Part shown: positions 43,677-56,102 of the stretch, piece after piece
How positions within the stretch are numbered: position 1 is the first letter of the stretch
Layout: each line of letters opens with the position of its first letter
Assembly (NCBI GenBank): GCA_024114885.1
Contig: CP099419.1
Location: 2,356,001-2,420,000, forward strand
Direction: 5' to 3'
Source: Septoria linicola
Lineage: Eukaryota > Ascomycota > Dothideomycetes > Mycosphaerellales > Mycosphaerellaceae
Length of the DNA stretch: 64,000 nt
The notes under the pieces: generated by a model
Seen by the model: only the letters and a program-made list of their open reading frames with translations
Told to the model about the DNA's origin: nothing
Databases searched by the model: none
Translations under genes and position numbers: made by a program

Positions 43677-44343
43677 GAGTCGTCGCTAAAACCAGGTGGC
43701 CACGTGAGTCAATCCAGGAGCAATTTTCGGGAAGCCTCACTGAGGGAGCTGCAGACTAGTAGAACCACCGAAGAGCTGGAAAATGAGGTCTTGAAGGCCA
43801 GCGTTCCCGAGAACAAGTGACTGGGCAAGGCGAGGAATAGGCAGAATTCACTGCAGATGACGAGCACGGAACCGGCGGCATTCCAGCGATCGAGCGCAAT
43901 TGATGAGATTTGAGATGAATCATGATACCCATGCATTAGAGTTGTACGCAAACGGCTGGACCTGCGAACAGACGGGTCATGACTTATAGAGGAGCGCAAG
44001 AACAGGCGCATGATGAAACATGCGGAGGGCGTACATAGATCTCCGAGTCAAAACTATCTCCCAATAGCTGCACGAGCGAGGATGCAGAAGAGGAACATCA
44101 AGCAACGTTGCTATCATCAAATCTTATACCCTCGTGGCTACTGATCTTTCGGTAGACGAGTGGGACAGTGACCGCCAGAGGCTATCTCAAGGCACACTTT
44201 TCTTGTCTCCTACGTAGCGCTGAGGGTACAGCTGTGTCAGCTTGTGATGATCTCTGCGGGGCTGCGACTCCTTCCAGCTGAAGTGGTCTACACATCAGCT
44301 TCTCCAAAGTCCTCTTACGGATCGTCGTTCAAAAGCTCTCAAG
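43677..44343. other. Intergenic
   Basis: 667 bp between tandem forward genes. Nothing recognised except presumed promoter sequence of the oxidoreductase gene. Confidence 0.4.
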
Positions 44344-45752
44344 ATGTCATGGCTAGTACAAGTAGGCAGAGCGAATTCAATATTCCCTCGGATGCTGACG
44401 CGAGCAGGTCTTTGTCAACTTCGATAAGATCCTTGGAGTTCACAACTGGTAAGACTTTCAGTGAACATGACCCCGACCTCTGAGACCAGTCGCTGACTTT
44501 TGTTGACTACTTCTAGGTACAACGGCGTAGCTAAGCACAAGAAGTCGCTGGTCAAAACCTCCGGTGCTTTGAAAGTCGGTGTACTCGGCGCAGCAAATAT
44601 AAACATAGCAGCTATCATCGACCCTATCAGCACTCATGCGGATGCTATACTGGTCGGCATCGCAGCACGAGACATCAAGAAGGCCCAAGCTCAAATCGAT
44701 CGGTACGGCCTCGGAGAATACGCCAGAGCATACGGCTCATACCAAGATTTGCTCGATGACGAGAGCATTGATGCTGTCTACATACCTCTCCCGAATGGAC
44801 TTCATCACGAATGGGCCATAAAGTCTCTTCGAGCAGGAAAGCACGTCCTTCTCGAGAAACCGTTCACTAGCAATGCCGCGCAAGCCCGTGAGCTCACAGA
44901 AGCGGCAGCTGTCGCTAACAAGATTTGCTTGGAAGCCTTTCACTGGCGATTTCACCCCGCTGCTCATCACGTCAAATCCATAATTGAGAGCGGCAAGTAC
45001 GGCGATGTGGTCAAGCTATCATCGCACATGACACTACCCAGAGGCACTGTTGACAAAGATGACATTCGATTCAAGTATTCTCTGGCTGGAGGTGCGAGTA
45101 TGGACTTGACGTATGTGCTCTCTACGAGCTCATACTTTGCCGTGCCCGCATTCGAGGATAGCGAGATCCAATTCACCGTCCATTCAGCAGTTCCAAGGCT
45201 CAATGCTGCGGACGATCTTGTTGACAATGCCATGGAAGCACGCTTCACGATCGAGCCGCCAGGAAAAAGGAAGGTAGAGTGTCACACAGTGGCAGATCTA
45301 GAGCTGCCGCCCCTTTGGGGCCTGATACCAAGACTTGATAAGCTAGCCCCGGAGATGTTCATTGAGTGTGAGACAGCAACAATCCACTTTGCCAATTTCG
45401 TGGCACCGTATCTCAACCACACCATCACGAGTATGTTCAGGTAGAGGTCATCACTCTGGAACTACGGGGCACTGACATGTGAATAGTCACTGAGAAGGGA
45501 CCAGACGGCACTTTCATGGGGCAGAAGGTCGTAGAAAAGTGCTACACGGATGGACCCCAATGGCAGAGTCGAGGTCAAGCTTGGTGGACGACCTACCGCT
45601 ACCAGCTGGAAGTGTTCGTTGATCAAGTTCGGGCGAAGGAGAGCGGCAGAGAGTACAAAGGTCCTACCATGACGTTGCAGGAGAGCACAAAGCTGATGAG
45701 CCTGATTGATGCCGTGTATGATAAGGCTGGACTGCCGAGGAGAGGCGTGTAG
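44344..45752 (+). CDS. Gfo/Idh/MocA-family NAD(P) oxidoreductase (dihydrodiol/xylose dehydrogenase-like)
   Basis: Four exons: 44344-44355, 44408-44448, 44517-45430 and 45487-45752; 410 residues. The first two exons (12 and 41 nt) code MSWLVFVNFDKILGVHNW, the only combination that keeps the frame from a good ATG into YNGVAKHKKS. The Rossmann glycine motif is VGVLGAANIN, and the family's catalytic EKP is in HVLLEKPFTSNAAQA. EAFHWRFHPAAHH is typical of the dihydrodiol/D-xylose dehydrogenase subgroup. Substrate is unknown; a sugar or diol is likely. The C-terminal exon completes the family's alpha/beta domain. Other start choices at 44500 or 44351 would truncate the protein or shift its frame. 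Confidence 0.87.
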
Positions 45753-45855
45753 CGACAGGAAAAAGTAGTTCGCTTTCCTAGCTTTTACGTGGTCATCTGG
45801 CGAATACAGTGGAGGTGTTGATCAATAATTTCGAGATATTGCCAGCTTCTTATGC

Positions 45856-47198
45856 TCATGCCTTCCATGCCTTCTTCGCATATTCCTCGATGTCTGCTAG
45901 CAGCTCCTGAGGTTTCTCCATTGCCTGTAACGTCAATCAGTACAAGTGGTATCCAAAGAAAATGAGGCTGAACCTACCGCAAAGTGTCCGCCACTCGTAT
46001 GCACTTTCGAGCTCACCAAGTTTGCGGTCTTTGCAACCCAACTCACTGGCATAGGAACCAGCTCTTTTGGGAAGAATGAGTAGCCCGAAGGCTTCTCAAC
46101 GTACGGCCTTGCTCGTCCACGGCCGCCGATTTTGTTAATTCTCGGCCGCTCATCGTCACCAGCCAGGCCGCGGTAAGGATAGATGCACCTAGCAAATGTG
46201 TCTGTAAACCAGTAAAGCGACACACTCTCCAGGATCAGATCCAGAGGCGGATCTTCGTCAGTCCACTCTAGGAACTTCTCGCCGATCCAAGCAAGTAGCG
46301 CGAGTGGAGAGGCACTCAGTGCATGTCCAATAGTCGCAGTTCGTGTGCCATGCTCCTGTGCGTATGCTGAAGCCTGCTCGCGGAACCAAAGACCTCGAGA
46401 TAGGGACTTCTCTTCGATCTCGCTGATTTCGAGCTTTTCGGCACCTTCGGGTCGCGGAATCGGACTGAAGTTGAGATGCATTCCCTTGCATCCATCGCAG
46501 TTGTAAGCCTGGTGGCGTGAGATCATGGAGCCAAGATCACCACCTTGCGCGAGGTATCCCTGTGGAAACAGACCTGATGCTAAGCTGTTCAACGCTTCAG
46601 CGGCGTTCTCTAGACCGTAGTCCACATCGCCAGGTGGGCCAGAAGAGTAAGCGTAGCCTGGTATGCTTGGGACGATGATGTGGTAGGGCAAGTCCTTGGG
46701 TGAGTATGTCTTTCGGAGAATGTCGAGGATCTGTAAGAACTCCAAGAAACTGCCTGGCCAGCCGTGGTAGAGTGCCAATGGGATTGCATCTTCTCTTTCA
46801 CTGAAGAGAGCAACGAAGTGAATTGTGTGAGTGTAGCCCAGATCGTCTTTGACGTCTGCAGTGAAATTGGGAAAGCTGTTGATATGATCCTCTGACTTTC
46901 GCCAGTCGAACTTGTTTAGCCAGTGTTCTTTGGCATTGACAAGCCAGTCGCGGGGCATGCCATAACGACGTGGGCCTGCTACTGAAGGATGGGAGTTCTC
47001 CCAATTGGCTTTAGCAACTGGACTCAGCTTGAGCAAGGTCTTGAAATCGTCAATCTTCTGCTGGTCAACATGAGCTTTGAAAGGCTTGATTTCAAGCTTG
47101 GAACTCGATGGTGGCTTGCTGTAATCTGCCATTGTCGTTGACTGAGGTGAAGGAGGAAGCTGTTTCGAGAATGAGAGGAGGCGTCGTAGTGGCTGCAT
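45856..47198 (-). CDS. Epoxide hydrolase (EHN-type, microsomal-like alpha/beta hydrolase)
   Basis: Two exons, 47198-45978 and 45924-45856, with a 53-nt phase-0 intron; 429 residues. An N-terminal EHN domain (KPFKAHVDQQKIDDFKTLLK onward) is followed by the alpha/beta hydrolase core: oxyanion motif HGWPGSF, nucleophile elbow GGDLGS (Asp), and the catalytic His in TSGGHFA just before the intron. The last exon supplies the terminal helix (MEKPQELLADIEEYAKKA). The enzyme opens epoxides with water and may serve detoxification or secondary metabolism. The residues before MADYSKPP (MQPLRRLLSFSKQLPPSPQS) look like a mitochondrial presequence. An alternative start at 47132 would give a cytosolic form. 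Confidence 0.9.
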
Positions 47199-47776
47199 CG
47201 AGGTGTAAGCTGTGCAGATATATGAATCGAGCGATGTGGAGCTGATGATGCTTCCTTCCCTGTCGACGATTTTATGCAGAGCAGCTCACAGGCAAAGTGA
47301 GTGAGGTCAGGGCTGCATTATGCTTCTACGGAGCTAGTTCTACCGCTATTGCCGCGGCTAACATGACAGCACTGCAGATGATTACAGAACATCATGCGTT
47401 GCTAAGCTTCTATGCTTATTCTACAGCTTGAAACGTCTCACCGCAGCGGATGGTGCTCAGGAGCACAGTTTATGGTCTGAGAAGTAACGCGGTGTCCTCA
47501 AGCTGAGTGGTGTGTTTTGCGGAGTAGCCAGCGGACACAGCTTGGAACAACGATTCTTGGCACATCAAACAGATGCAGAGCCGACTCCGATGCTAGCCCA
47601 CCTCCCAGTCGACTGTTTCAACCAGGGAAGTCTGTCAGGACGTGTGTTATTTATCGCTAAGCACTTGTGTGGAGGAGGCAATTTTGGTCACTTCTCGGGA
47701 GGAAATATACTATCGGCTTTCCGTACAGACTGATGAAGACAATAGTGCAACCCTTGTGTCATTGATGCTTGAGCTG
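47199..47776. other. Intergenic: upstream of the epoxide hydrolase gene
   Basis: 578 bp between two minus-strand genes. No supported gene. Confidence 0.4.
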
Positions 47777-48861
47777 CTACCAACCAGTGTTATACGAGGC
47801 TCGCTGATAATCGAGGTGGCCAGCACCACCGTAGACAACGTCTCGTTCTTCTTCCTCCGGCTCGCTCTCGTACTCCACGATATCCCTGCCAATATAACCA
47901 TCTTCAGCCTCATCTCCTTTGCCATTCGAATCGATTCTTGAAAGTTCGCGTGGTGTGAGTCTGCCATCGAGGTATTCATCCAGGCGCCAATTTTCACACT
48001 TACTGTCCTTGGCCGTGAGCTCGCAATCGGCCAGACTCTTCCTAAACCAGACATACGCACGAATGACCCGACGCTCGATGTGCCAGTGATCATCTGGTGA
48101 AGTCTGATTCTCTATGGCCGTCTTTACGCACACATCAATTTCGACCTGCGCCCTACGGCGGTGTGCAAACCGGCGATAGTACTCACGGATGATGTCTCGG
48201 GCTTCTTTGGCCAGACCAAAGATGACCATCCCTTGCACAACGTCCTCTGGTCTTGATGAAGCAACGAGTATCGGCTGCATTGTTGCAAGGTCAATGTGAG
48301 CGTGGAAGCCAGCAAGCAAGGCTGGTGTCATCCTCGGAATCAGATCTTCTGCAGAAGCCTTTCGAAACATACTAGTCAGCATCGTCTATGGCTTCATTAG
48401 CGACCGCGGCACCATACCTTTCCTAGAAGATTTGCCAGACTTCCAGGGAACATCAGGGTATCGTGGATGAAGGTGAACGTTGGCTTATGACTTGTCACAT
48501 CAGTTACGATGTTGCAAGCGGTTTCTGTTGTGCGCAGGCGATTCAGTAGCGCTCTTTGGTAGCCGAATGTCGTTGATCCTATTGTAGTGGTGGGCATATA
48601 AGCATGAATTGGGCTATGGAGTTCTTGCACCTCGTGCTGCTGCTTCAGTATATGTTCTTCTCGGTCCCTTGCGAGACAGGTGGTCTCTGTTGGCGTCTGG
48701 AGGGTGGGTCTCTTGAGAGAGGTCAAGTTGAGATGTCCATGAACAGCTCGCAGGTCTTGGACGTGATCTGGCAGTAACCCACCCATCTCGTGCGATCCAG
48801 CGCAAGGCTCTGATCGATCGTGATTATTCTCGCCTGTCATATTCGGTGCAGTCGTAGCCAT
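47777..48861 (-). CDS. AIG2/gamma-glutamylcyclotransferase-like protein
   Basis: Two exons, 48861-48418 and 48358-47777, with a 59-nt phase-0 intron; 341 residues. After a disordered N-terminus (1-125) comes TFIHDTLMFPGSLANLLGK, corresponding to the YGTLM strand of the AIG2/GGCT fold. Across the intron follow RMTPALLAGFHAH and QPILVASSRPEDVVQGMVIF, the substrate-pocket and VxGxLF-like strands. A helical region and an acidic tail end the protein. The Tyr of YGTLM is His-Asp here. Fungal members of this family have no settled function; glutathione or isopeptide chemistry has been proposed for relatives. The splice acceptor is inferred from frame, and an acceptor 10 nt upstream would break it. 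Confidence 0.7.
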
Positions 48862-49942
48862 CGATGGCAGGCCAGTCTATGTTTCGCCGACCTGATTGTG
48901 AATGACGTTGTACGATTAGCCAAAGGAGTAGTCGCTCGAAAGCCACGACCTTCTTGAACTTACGGTGACAAGTGAGGCGTCGAGTGTCCTCCACATTCGG
49001 GCATGATCTCGACCTGACCTGAAGGTTTCAGTTCTTGTACGCTGACCTACTCATTTCACTACTAGACAAGGACAATGAAGCTCTGCGAATGGAGATGGGC
49101 CTGGTCGCGGTGCTTAGTGCTCTGTTTCTGTAGACCTCGAACTCTTTTGCATCATGGTAAGCTCAAGCAAGCGGCTGAGTGGCAATCATGAATTTGGCAG
49201 TGCTCGAACCTCATTGTGCAACACAATCACGGGCGTGGCACTGCAGCCAGTCTGTGCTTAGGTCGCCGTCTCGGACGGCTTTCGATGAGAGACGACCATG
49301 TGCGTCCGAAGAGTGGCGCCCCAGACACTCATGCCCGAAGAAGGTTCTGTTGCAGAGTCTTCGAGGGAGAACAAGGCGGCTACGGCAGATTGTGTACTTG
49401 TCAACGTACATGCGCGTATTCTCTCGCTCACCGGCCTGAGGCGCGGCATGAGACCAGGATGATCCAGGTGGCCTGACGCTCGAAGCGCATGGCCGACAAA
49501 GAGTACAGAGACAGCTCGTTGGTAAGCCTCAACAGGTGAAGGGCTTGAAGTGAGATAGCCCAGACAGACAGACTTGTAGAGTGAATTGTGTATCAGGCCG
49601 CCACGCAGACGCGTTTGCCTCCAGCTCTTCTGTCGGTTTCTGCACTATATCATCATAGTCAGTGGGCCCGTGCCTGCCGGCTTTCAACCTTAGCTACGTT
49701 ACAGCTCTCTCTCTGTGTTCGACCACACAAGATCACAATCACCCTTTCCCTCATCATCACACTTGCTCACCTTCATCACGAGCACTTCTACATCTACACC
49801 CGCGACATCGTCACTCTCTCGACGGTCGCTCCACCACTGACGGATCACCACAACCACCGCCGTCGGACTTCAGTGGCACTCGCCGCGATAACAACACACG
49901 AGACACCACTCCCGCATACACACACCCTCTCCATCCGCCACC
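48862..49942. promoter_or_regulatory. Divergent region with pyrimidine-rich CDC48 leader
   Basis: About 1.08 kb. From about 49690 to 49942 the plus strand is strongly C/T- and CA-rich, typical of long 5' leaders of highly expressed fungal genes. No purine-rich coding frame is supported. Confidence 0.5.
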
Positions 49943-52463
49943 ATGTCTGCGGAGCCAGACCACGCAGTCAGCAAGGGCAAGGTCAAGCTCGACAATGACC
50001 CATCGGGCGCCGAGAAGCGCGATGAGAATGAGGTCGCCACAGCCATCCTCAAGAAGAAGAAGAAGCCCAACAGCTTGATTGTTACAGACGCCACCACAGA
50101 CGACAACTCGATCCTCGCACTCTCGAATAACACAATGGAGACGCTGCAGCTGTTCCGCGGTGACACGGTGCTCGTCAAGGGCAAGAAGCGAAAGGACACC
50201 GTTCTCATCGTTCTCGCTGATGATGACCTTGATGATGGCTCAGTGCGCATGAACCGCGTCGTGAGACACAACCTCCGCGTCAAGCTCGGCGACGTCGTCA
50301 CTGTCAACCCATGCCCTGACATCAAGTACGCAAAGCGTATCGCCGTCCTGCCCATGGCAGACACCATCGAAGGCCTTACTGGCTCTCTCTTCGATGTCTT
50401 CCTTGCACCATACTTCCGCGAGGCCTACAGACCGCTTCGGCAAGGCGATCTCTTCACTGCTCGTGCTGCCATGCGAACAGTCGAGTTCAAGGTCGTTGAG
50501 ATCGACCCACCAGAGTACGGTATTGTGGCGCAAGACACAGTCATCCACTGTGAGGGTGAGCCCATTCAGCGTGAAGACGAGGAGGGCAATCTCAACGAGG
50601 TTGGCTACGACGACATTGGCGGCTGCCGCAAGCAGATGGCACAAGTGCGAGAGCTTGTCGAGCTGCCACTCAGACATCCTCAGCTTTTCAAGTCCATCGG
50701 TATCAAGCCTCCGCGAGGTATCCTGATGTACGGTCCTCCCGGAACGGGTAAGACGCTCATGGCGCGCGCTGTTGCCAACGAGACTGGTGCATTCTTCTTC
50801 CTCATCAACGGCCCCGAGATCATGTCGAAGATGGCTGGTGAGTCAGAATCAAACCTGCGAAAAGCGTTCGAGGAGGCCGAGAAGAACAGCCCCGCCATCA
50901 TTTTCATCGATGAGATCGACTCTATCGCACCCAAGCGTGAGAAGACCAACGGCGAGGTCGAGCGTCGTGTCGTGTCTCAGTTGCTCACCCTCATGGACGG
51001 CATGAAGGCACGCTCCAACGTGGTTGTCATGGCTGCCACCAACCGCCCCAACTCCATCGATCCTGCCCTTCGTCGTTTCGGCCGTTTCGATCGCGAGGTC
51101 GACATTGGTATTCCAGACCCAACCGGTCGCCTGGAGATTCTTCAGATCCATACCAAGAACATGAAGCTCGCCGAAGAGGTCGACCTTGAGACCATCGCCG
51201 CAGAGACCCACGGCTATGTCGGCTCTGATATCGCTTCGCTGTGCTCGGAAGCAGCTATGCAACAGATTCGTGAGAAGATGGATTTGATCGATTTAGACGA
51301 GGACACAATCGACGCGGAAGTACTGGACAGCCTTGGTGTCACACAAGAGAACTTCAGCTTCGCTCTGGGCGTCAGCAACCCAAGCGCTCTTCGCGAGGTC
51401 GCCGTCGTCGAAGTGCCAAACGTGCGCTGGGAGGACATTGGTGGTCTCGAAGATGTCAAGCGCGAGCTCGTCGAGAGCGTGCAGTATCCTGTCGACCACC
51501 CCGAGAAGTTCCTCAAGTTCGGTCTCAGCCCGTCCCGTGGTGTGCTCTTCTATGGACCACCAGGTACTGGTAAGACTCTTCTTGCCAAGGCTGTGGCCAA
51601 CGAGTGTGCCGCCAACTTCATCTCCGTTAAGGGTCCCGAACTTCTTTCCATGTGGTTCGGTGAGTCTGAGAGCAACATTCGTGACATCTTCGACAAGGCT
51701 CGCGCTGCTGCGCCTTGCGTCGTCTTCCTTGACGAGCTGGACTCTATTGCAAAGTCTCGTGGAGGCTCGCAAGGCGATGCCGGTGGTGCTAGCGACCGTG
51801 TTGTCAACCAGCTCCTCACTGAGATGGATGGCATGACCAGCAAGAAGAACGTCTTCGTTATCGGTGCTACTAACCGACCAGAGCAGCTTGACAACGCTCT
51901 CTGCCGTCCAGGACGTCTCGACACCCTCGTTTACGTGCCTCTGCCAGACCAGGCCGGCCGCGAGAGCATTCTCAAGGCACAGCTCCGCAAGACCCCTGTC
52001 GCCAGCGACGTCGATCTCTCGTTCATCGCCTCGAAGACACACGGCTTCTCTGGTGCCGATCTTGGCTTCATCACTCAGCGTGCTGTCAAGCTCGCCATCA
52101 AGGAGAGCATCTCAATCGCCATCGAGAAGCAGAAGGAGCGAGATGCCGCGGCAGGAGATGATGACACAAAGATGGAGGAGGACATTGAGGAAGACGACCC
52201 AGTGCCAGAGCTTACGAAGCGTCACTTCGAGGAGGCCATGAGCATGGCTCGTCGCTCAGTTACGGATACCGAGATTAGGCGGTACGAGGCCTTCGCGCAG
52301 AGCATGAAGAACAGTGCTGGTGGCAGTGCTTTCTTCCGCTTCCCAGAGGGTGCTGACGGCGCCGCTGCTGAAGCACAGCAGAACGGTATGTACGACTGAC
52401 CGATCCTCTTGTGCTTATGCTAACTATCTTCCAGGTGCCGGTGAGGAGGATCTCTACGACTAA
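49943..52463 (+). CDS. CDC48: AAA ATPase Cdc48 (p97/VCP)
   Basis: Two exons, 49943-52385 and 52435-52463, with a 49-nt phase-1 intron (branch GCTAAC); 823 residues. The N-domain for cofactor binding (about 25-200) is followed by two AAA modules. Each has Walker A GPPGTGKT, Walker B (IIFIDEIDSIAPKRE in D1, VVFLDELDSIAKSRGGSQGD in D2) and SRH segments. Splicing adds AGEEDLYD, restoring the conserved C-terminal acidic tail with its Tyr, which binds PUB/PUL-domain cofactors. The enzyme extracts ubiquitylated proteins in ERAD, mitochondrial quality control, autophagy and cell-cycle control. Codon usage is strongly biased to C-ending codons, consistent with high expression. Confidence 0.97.
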
Positions 52464-53148
52464 ATGTACTACCACATTTGGGCACGGGTAATGAGGATGA
52501 ATGCGAAATGCAACGCCAGGATTTGAGTTCGCAGCGACATCTGCATGTGCCATCGGCGATGCGAGACCGCTCAGCAGAGCCTGCATGGAAGGCGTTGCGT
52601 CTGGACTGATGATAGAGTGTTTCAATAGTTCGCCCACATTCGCGATTACAGCAATTGCAATGACTTTGATAATGCTTCATGTTTCCTCTTTCCATGAGCA
52701 GCTTGCGGCCATTAGTTTTTGTAAGGAGCAGAGCTCAGTGACTTCAGCATGAGCGTACAAACTTGTCCCGCATGTGTTAGCAGTGTCTCCATGGTATACC
52801 ATGCTTGTAATGTTGATGCGGCGGAGCAAGGATAAAGTGTTTCAGAAGATCGACAGCGCACTCCGATCTCCACAAACCACCTCAGCTCTTCAATGCTCAC
52901 TTAGTAGACGGACACATTGAGAGACGGCAGAAGTACTATTGGTCAACGCCTGCATTGCACAATTTCTCATTGATGACTGACGCTTGCTCACATTTCACGA
53001 CGGGGGAGCTCTTGAAAGTTGAGGAGACGCGTATGGCGGTGGCTACCAAACTACAACGAGGACAAAGGAAGTGAACTTCTTTCCCGGCCACTGCCGCCAA
53101 CTTCAGCTTTGCAACTCGACTGAATCCAAGTCACGGCTGAGAAGTGCA
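52464..53148. other. Intergenic
   Basis: 685 bp between tandem forward genes. No gene supported. Confidence 0.4.
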
Positions 53149-54462
53149 ATGCCAACTACCAATGGACGCCTGAGGAGCGCAAGACCTCCCAATGATCGGA
53201 CACCGACTTTTCCAAGTTACTACAGCACGAGGAAGAAACCACGACGCTGGCCTCTAGTGATACGGTTCATCAAAGGCGCGATTCATCTCGATATCGCAGT
53301 CCCAATTGTGCTACATGCTCTCTTCGCTGCGGCAGTCTGCTATGTGGACCACGTCAAGGACGGGAATCTTGCAATCCCCTCTGCAACAGTGCCAAGCTTG
53401 AGCATCGTGGTTGGCCTCATGCTAGTGTTTCGGAACTCAACCTCATATGATCGATTCTGGCAAGGCAACCAGCTGTTCACAACGGTGGAAACGAGCATTC
53501 GGAATTTGACTCGCGCGTTCCTGGCGTGCTCTTACAAGACCAATGGGCCAGCGCCAAGCGAGGCCGAAAGAGCAGATATTGAGCGAACAGTACGGCTACT
53601 ACTCGCGATGATCTTTGCGGCCAAGAACTCTCTTCGTGCTGAATGGGGTCAAGAAATACCATTGCTTCTCCCGAGGACAGAGATCGATCGCCATCGTCGA
53701 CAAAGTGTATCGGTCTACAAGCCCGAGTATGATGAACTACTACCAACAGGGACGAAAGGACATGAGGAAGCTGGTCTTGCGCTCTTACTTCAACTCAGTA
53801 TTCAGGTTGAAGGCTACATCAAGCGAGCTCACGATCGAGGCTGGTTCCACAGCCCCCAAGCGTCACAGATGTCTGTGCAACTCAATACACTAGTGGCAGC
53901 ATTTGGAACGATGGAGACGATTCACCTCACTCCTCTGCCGGTTGCCTATCTTATTCACACACGTCAAGTTTTAGCACTGTTCTGCATGGTGCTTCCATTC
54001 GCTCTGGTGAAGGAAATGAGCTGGTGGTCGATCTTGCTCGTCAGTATCGTGTCCTTCACGCTTTACGGCATTGAGGCCATTGGGGCACAGCTTGAGGATC
54101 CTTTCGGTATGTGTCACGGATCAGTACGATGTCTTGAACTTGGCTGACACTGTTTGCATCAAGGTTATGATAGGAATGATATAAAAGGTAAGAGTGTATC
54201 CATGTCCTTCATGTCGACATAGGCAGAACGGCGCCAATGCTAACCCTGCTTTGTAGTCGATGCCATCGTGGAAGACCTTAGGGTAGAGACTATGGTGATG
54301 CTAGAGAATTGGAGACGCAATGGAGACATGTTCACCTCGCCAGCCACTGGAACACACCGAAACGGTGTGCCTGATGGCAGTCATAGACAAAGGAGACCTG
54401 ACTTGGACAAGCGTAACGGAAACGCAGATACTGGTGCCGATCGTGATTCGGCTTTGATATAA
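53149..54462 (+). CDS. Bestrophin-like membrane channel (UPF0187/RFP-TM family)
   Basis: Three exons: 53149-54106, 54164-54187 and 54257-54462; 395 residues. The 24-nt middle exon joins PFG to YDRNDIK and on to VDAIVEDLRVE. The characteristic IGAQLEDPFGYDRNDI segment corresponds to the Asp/Asn-rich motif near the channel neck in bestrophins. Further landmarks are VGLMLVFRNSTSYDRFWQGN and four hydrophobic segments (about 45-65, 80-100, 265-285, 290-310). Bacterial and fungal relatives form pentameric ion channels; in animals they conduct chloride or bicarbonate. An alternative upstream ATG at 53071 adds 26 residues of non-conserved sequence. Confidence 0.87.
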
Positions 54463-54578
54463 CTCGCTTGTGCGTACGCTGGACTGCACGCATTATGGGC
54501 GGATCGCTCGATCATCAGCATTCTACAGATAGATCACTTGGCTTTTAGTCCTGCCTTCGACAAGCAGATAGATGACCT

Positions 54579-55789
54579 TTACTCGGATGGCTCGAGCCCA
54601 AAGTCTCTCCTTACAGTCCGGCCTTCCGCCTTGATCGACACGAACCATAGCTTGTAGGCATTCTGGATGTAAAGGCCTTTCGGCGTGAAGATGAAGTTGT
54701 TGACGCCACGGCCTCCAACCCCAAACTTGCCGATGAGGACGCCCTCAGGATTCCAACTGCGTGACGATCAGCAACATGTTTTTAAGACACGAAACATGCA
54801 CGAGTGACTTACACATGAACTCCATCGCTCGTTGCAGAGTAGACGTTCCCTTTGACATCGGTGTGTATCCCATCAGGCAGACCAACATCGCTGTATGCGA
54901 AGACTTGACGGTTCGACAGCCGTTTTCCATCTTCGGTGATGTCGAATCGGTAGATTGTCGCCGGATCTGTTGCATTATCTTTGCCTGGAAACGTATGCGC
55001 GCCAGTGTCTGTCACGTAAACGTGCTTATAGTCGGGCGAGAATTCAATGCCATTTGGTGCAATGAAATAATCAGCAACAGCTTGGATCACTCCTGTCAAC
55101 GGCTCGAAGCGGTAGACTTGAGGTCGAATCTGCGGCTCGGGTCCGAAACGTTGCCAAAAGGCATAGCGAGCATCAGTGAACCAGAGGTCTCCGGTAACTG
55201 GGTGTTGGACAATATCGTTCACGGAGCTGAAGTTGCGACCCAAGTAGGAGTTCAGCAAGACCTTGGTCTCATTCGTTGCAGGATCAACGACAGTCAGCTT
55301 CGAGTTGTGGTTGAGGTCACCTTGATCGCAAAAGACGATGGCTTGCTCTTCGCTGCTGTTCGCAGGAGTGCCTGGTGGGTAATATGCAGTTGCACCATTG
55401 GCCTCGGAAACATTGGCATAACGGTGGTGAGTGATCTCGTCGGTTTCTGTGTCGATGATTGTGACATTGATGGGGTTGTTGAGGTTCCCAGCCCAATTGC
55501 TTGTAGCATAGATCTTCTTTGTTGCTGTGCAAGTCAGAGACCAACACTGTTGTAGTATCTCGAGCCACATACCTTTGTTGTAGACCCCAGCTTCGTGGAA
55601 TGCATCCCATGGGAGCTCAGCGACTAGGCGCTGGGTGACATTGGAGCCAAGGACGTCGTCCACGAAGGCTTGATCGTATGCGATGAGCGACACATGATCT
55701 GTTGAAGCATTCGTTATGGCTTGCAACTGGTTGGCGTAGTCGAAGCTAGTTGCCAGCTGGAGCAGATTCACGTGCGTGATGTTCACCAT
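54579..55789 (-). CDS. SMP-30/gluconolactonase-type lactonohydrolase
   Basis: Three exons: 55789-55573, 55524-54813 and 54756-54579; 368 residues. The six-bladed propeller landmarks are visible: SSVNDIVQHPVTGDLWFTDA, FIAPNGIEFSPDYKHVYVTD and VGLPDGIHTDVKGNVYSAT. These carry the metal-binding Asn/Asp residues of SMP-30/LRE-family lactonases. The last exon gives the final blade (GVLIGKFGVGGRGVNNFIFT). Relatives hydrolyse gluconolactone or other sugar and aldonic lactones. Many fungal homologues are secreted; no signal peptide is visible from this start, and there may be an upstream exon. Introns are 48 and 56 nt. Confidence 0.88.
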
Positions 55790-56102
55790 CTCGTGCGAGG
55801 TTGTATGTATTCCTGCGTTCCTCTGGACACTGAGCTCTCCTCAAGTACCTGCCCTTATCATATTGGTGCCTGAATATAAGTAACAGAAGACGTCTGCCAT
55901 GCTTTGCCAATACGGCTCAACCTCGCATAGTACCGACGTCACCACGCCGAAGTGCCGGGAGAATCTCGTGCTCGCGCTAGAAACATGAAATTCCCATCAA
56001 GGTCTCCACCTATGGTCCGTGAGGTTGCATATCCAGAGGAGGCTTTGCAGGAAGCCACGCACGACAGCCTTGCACCATCAGCCAAGCACTCTTGGACCAC
56101 GG
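55790..56102. other. Intergenic
   Basis: 313 bp between two minus-strand genes. A 43-codon forward frame (ATG near 55984) is too short to support. Confidence 0.35.

Noticed and set aside
51293..52042. 249-codon reverse frame inside CDC48
   Set aside because: Antisense shadow produced by strong codon bias of CDC48.
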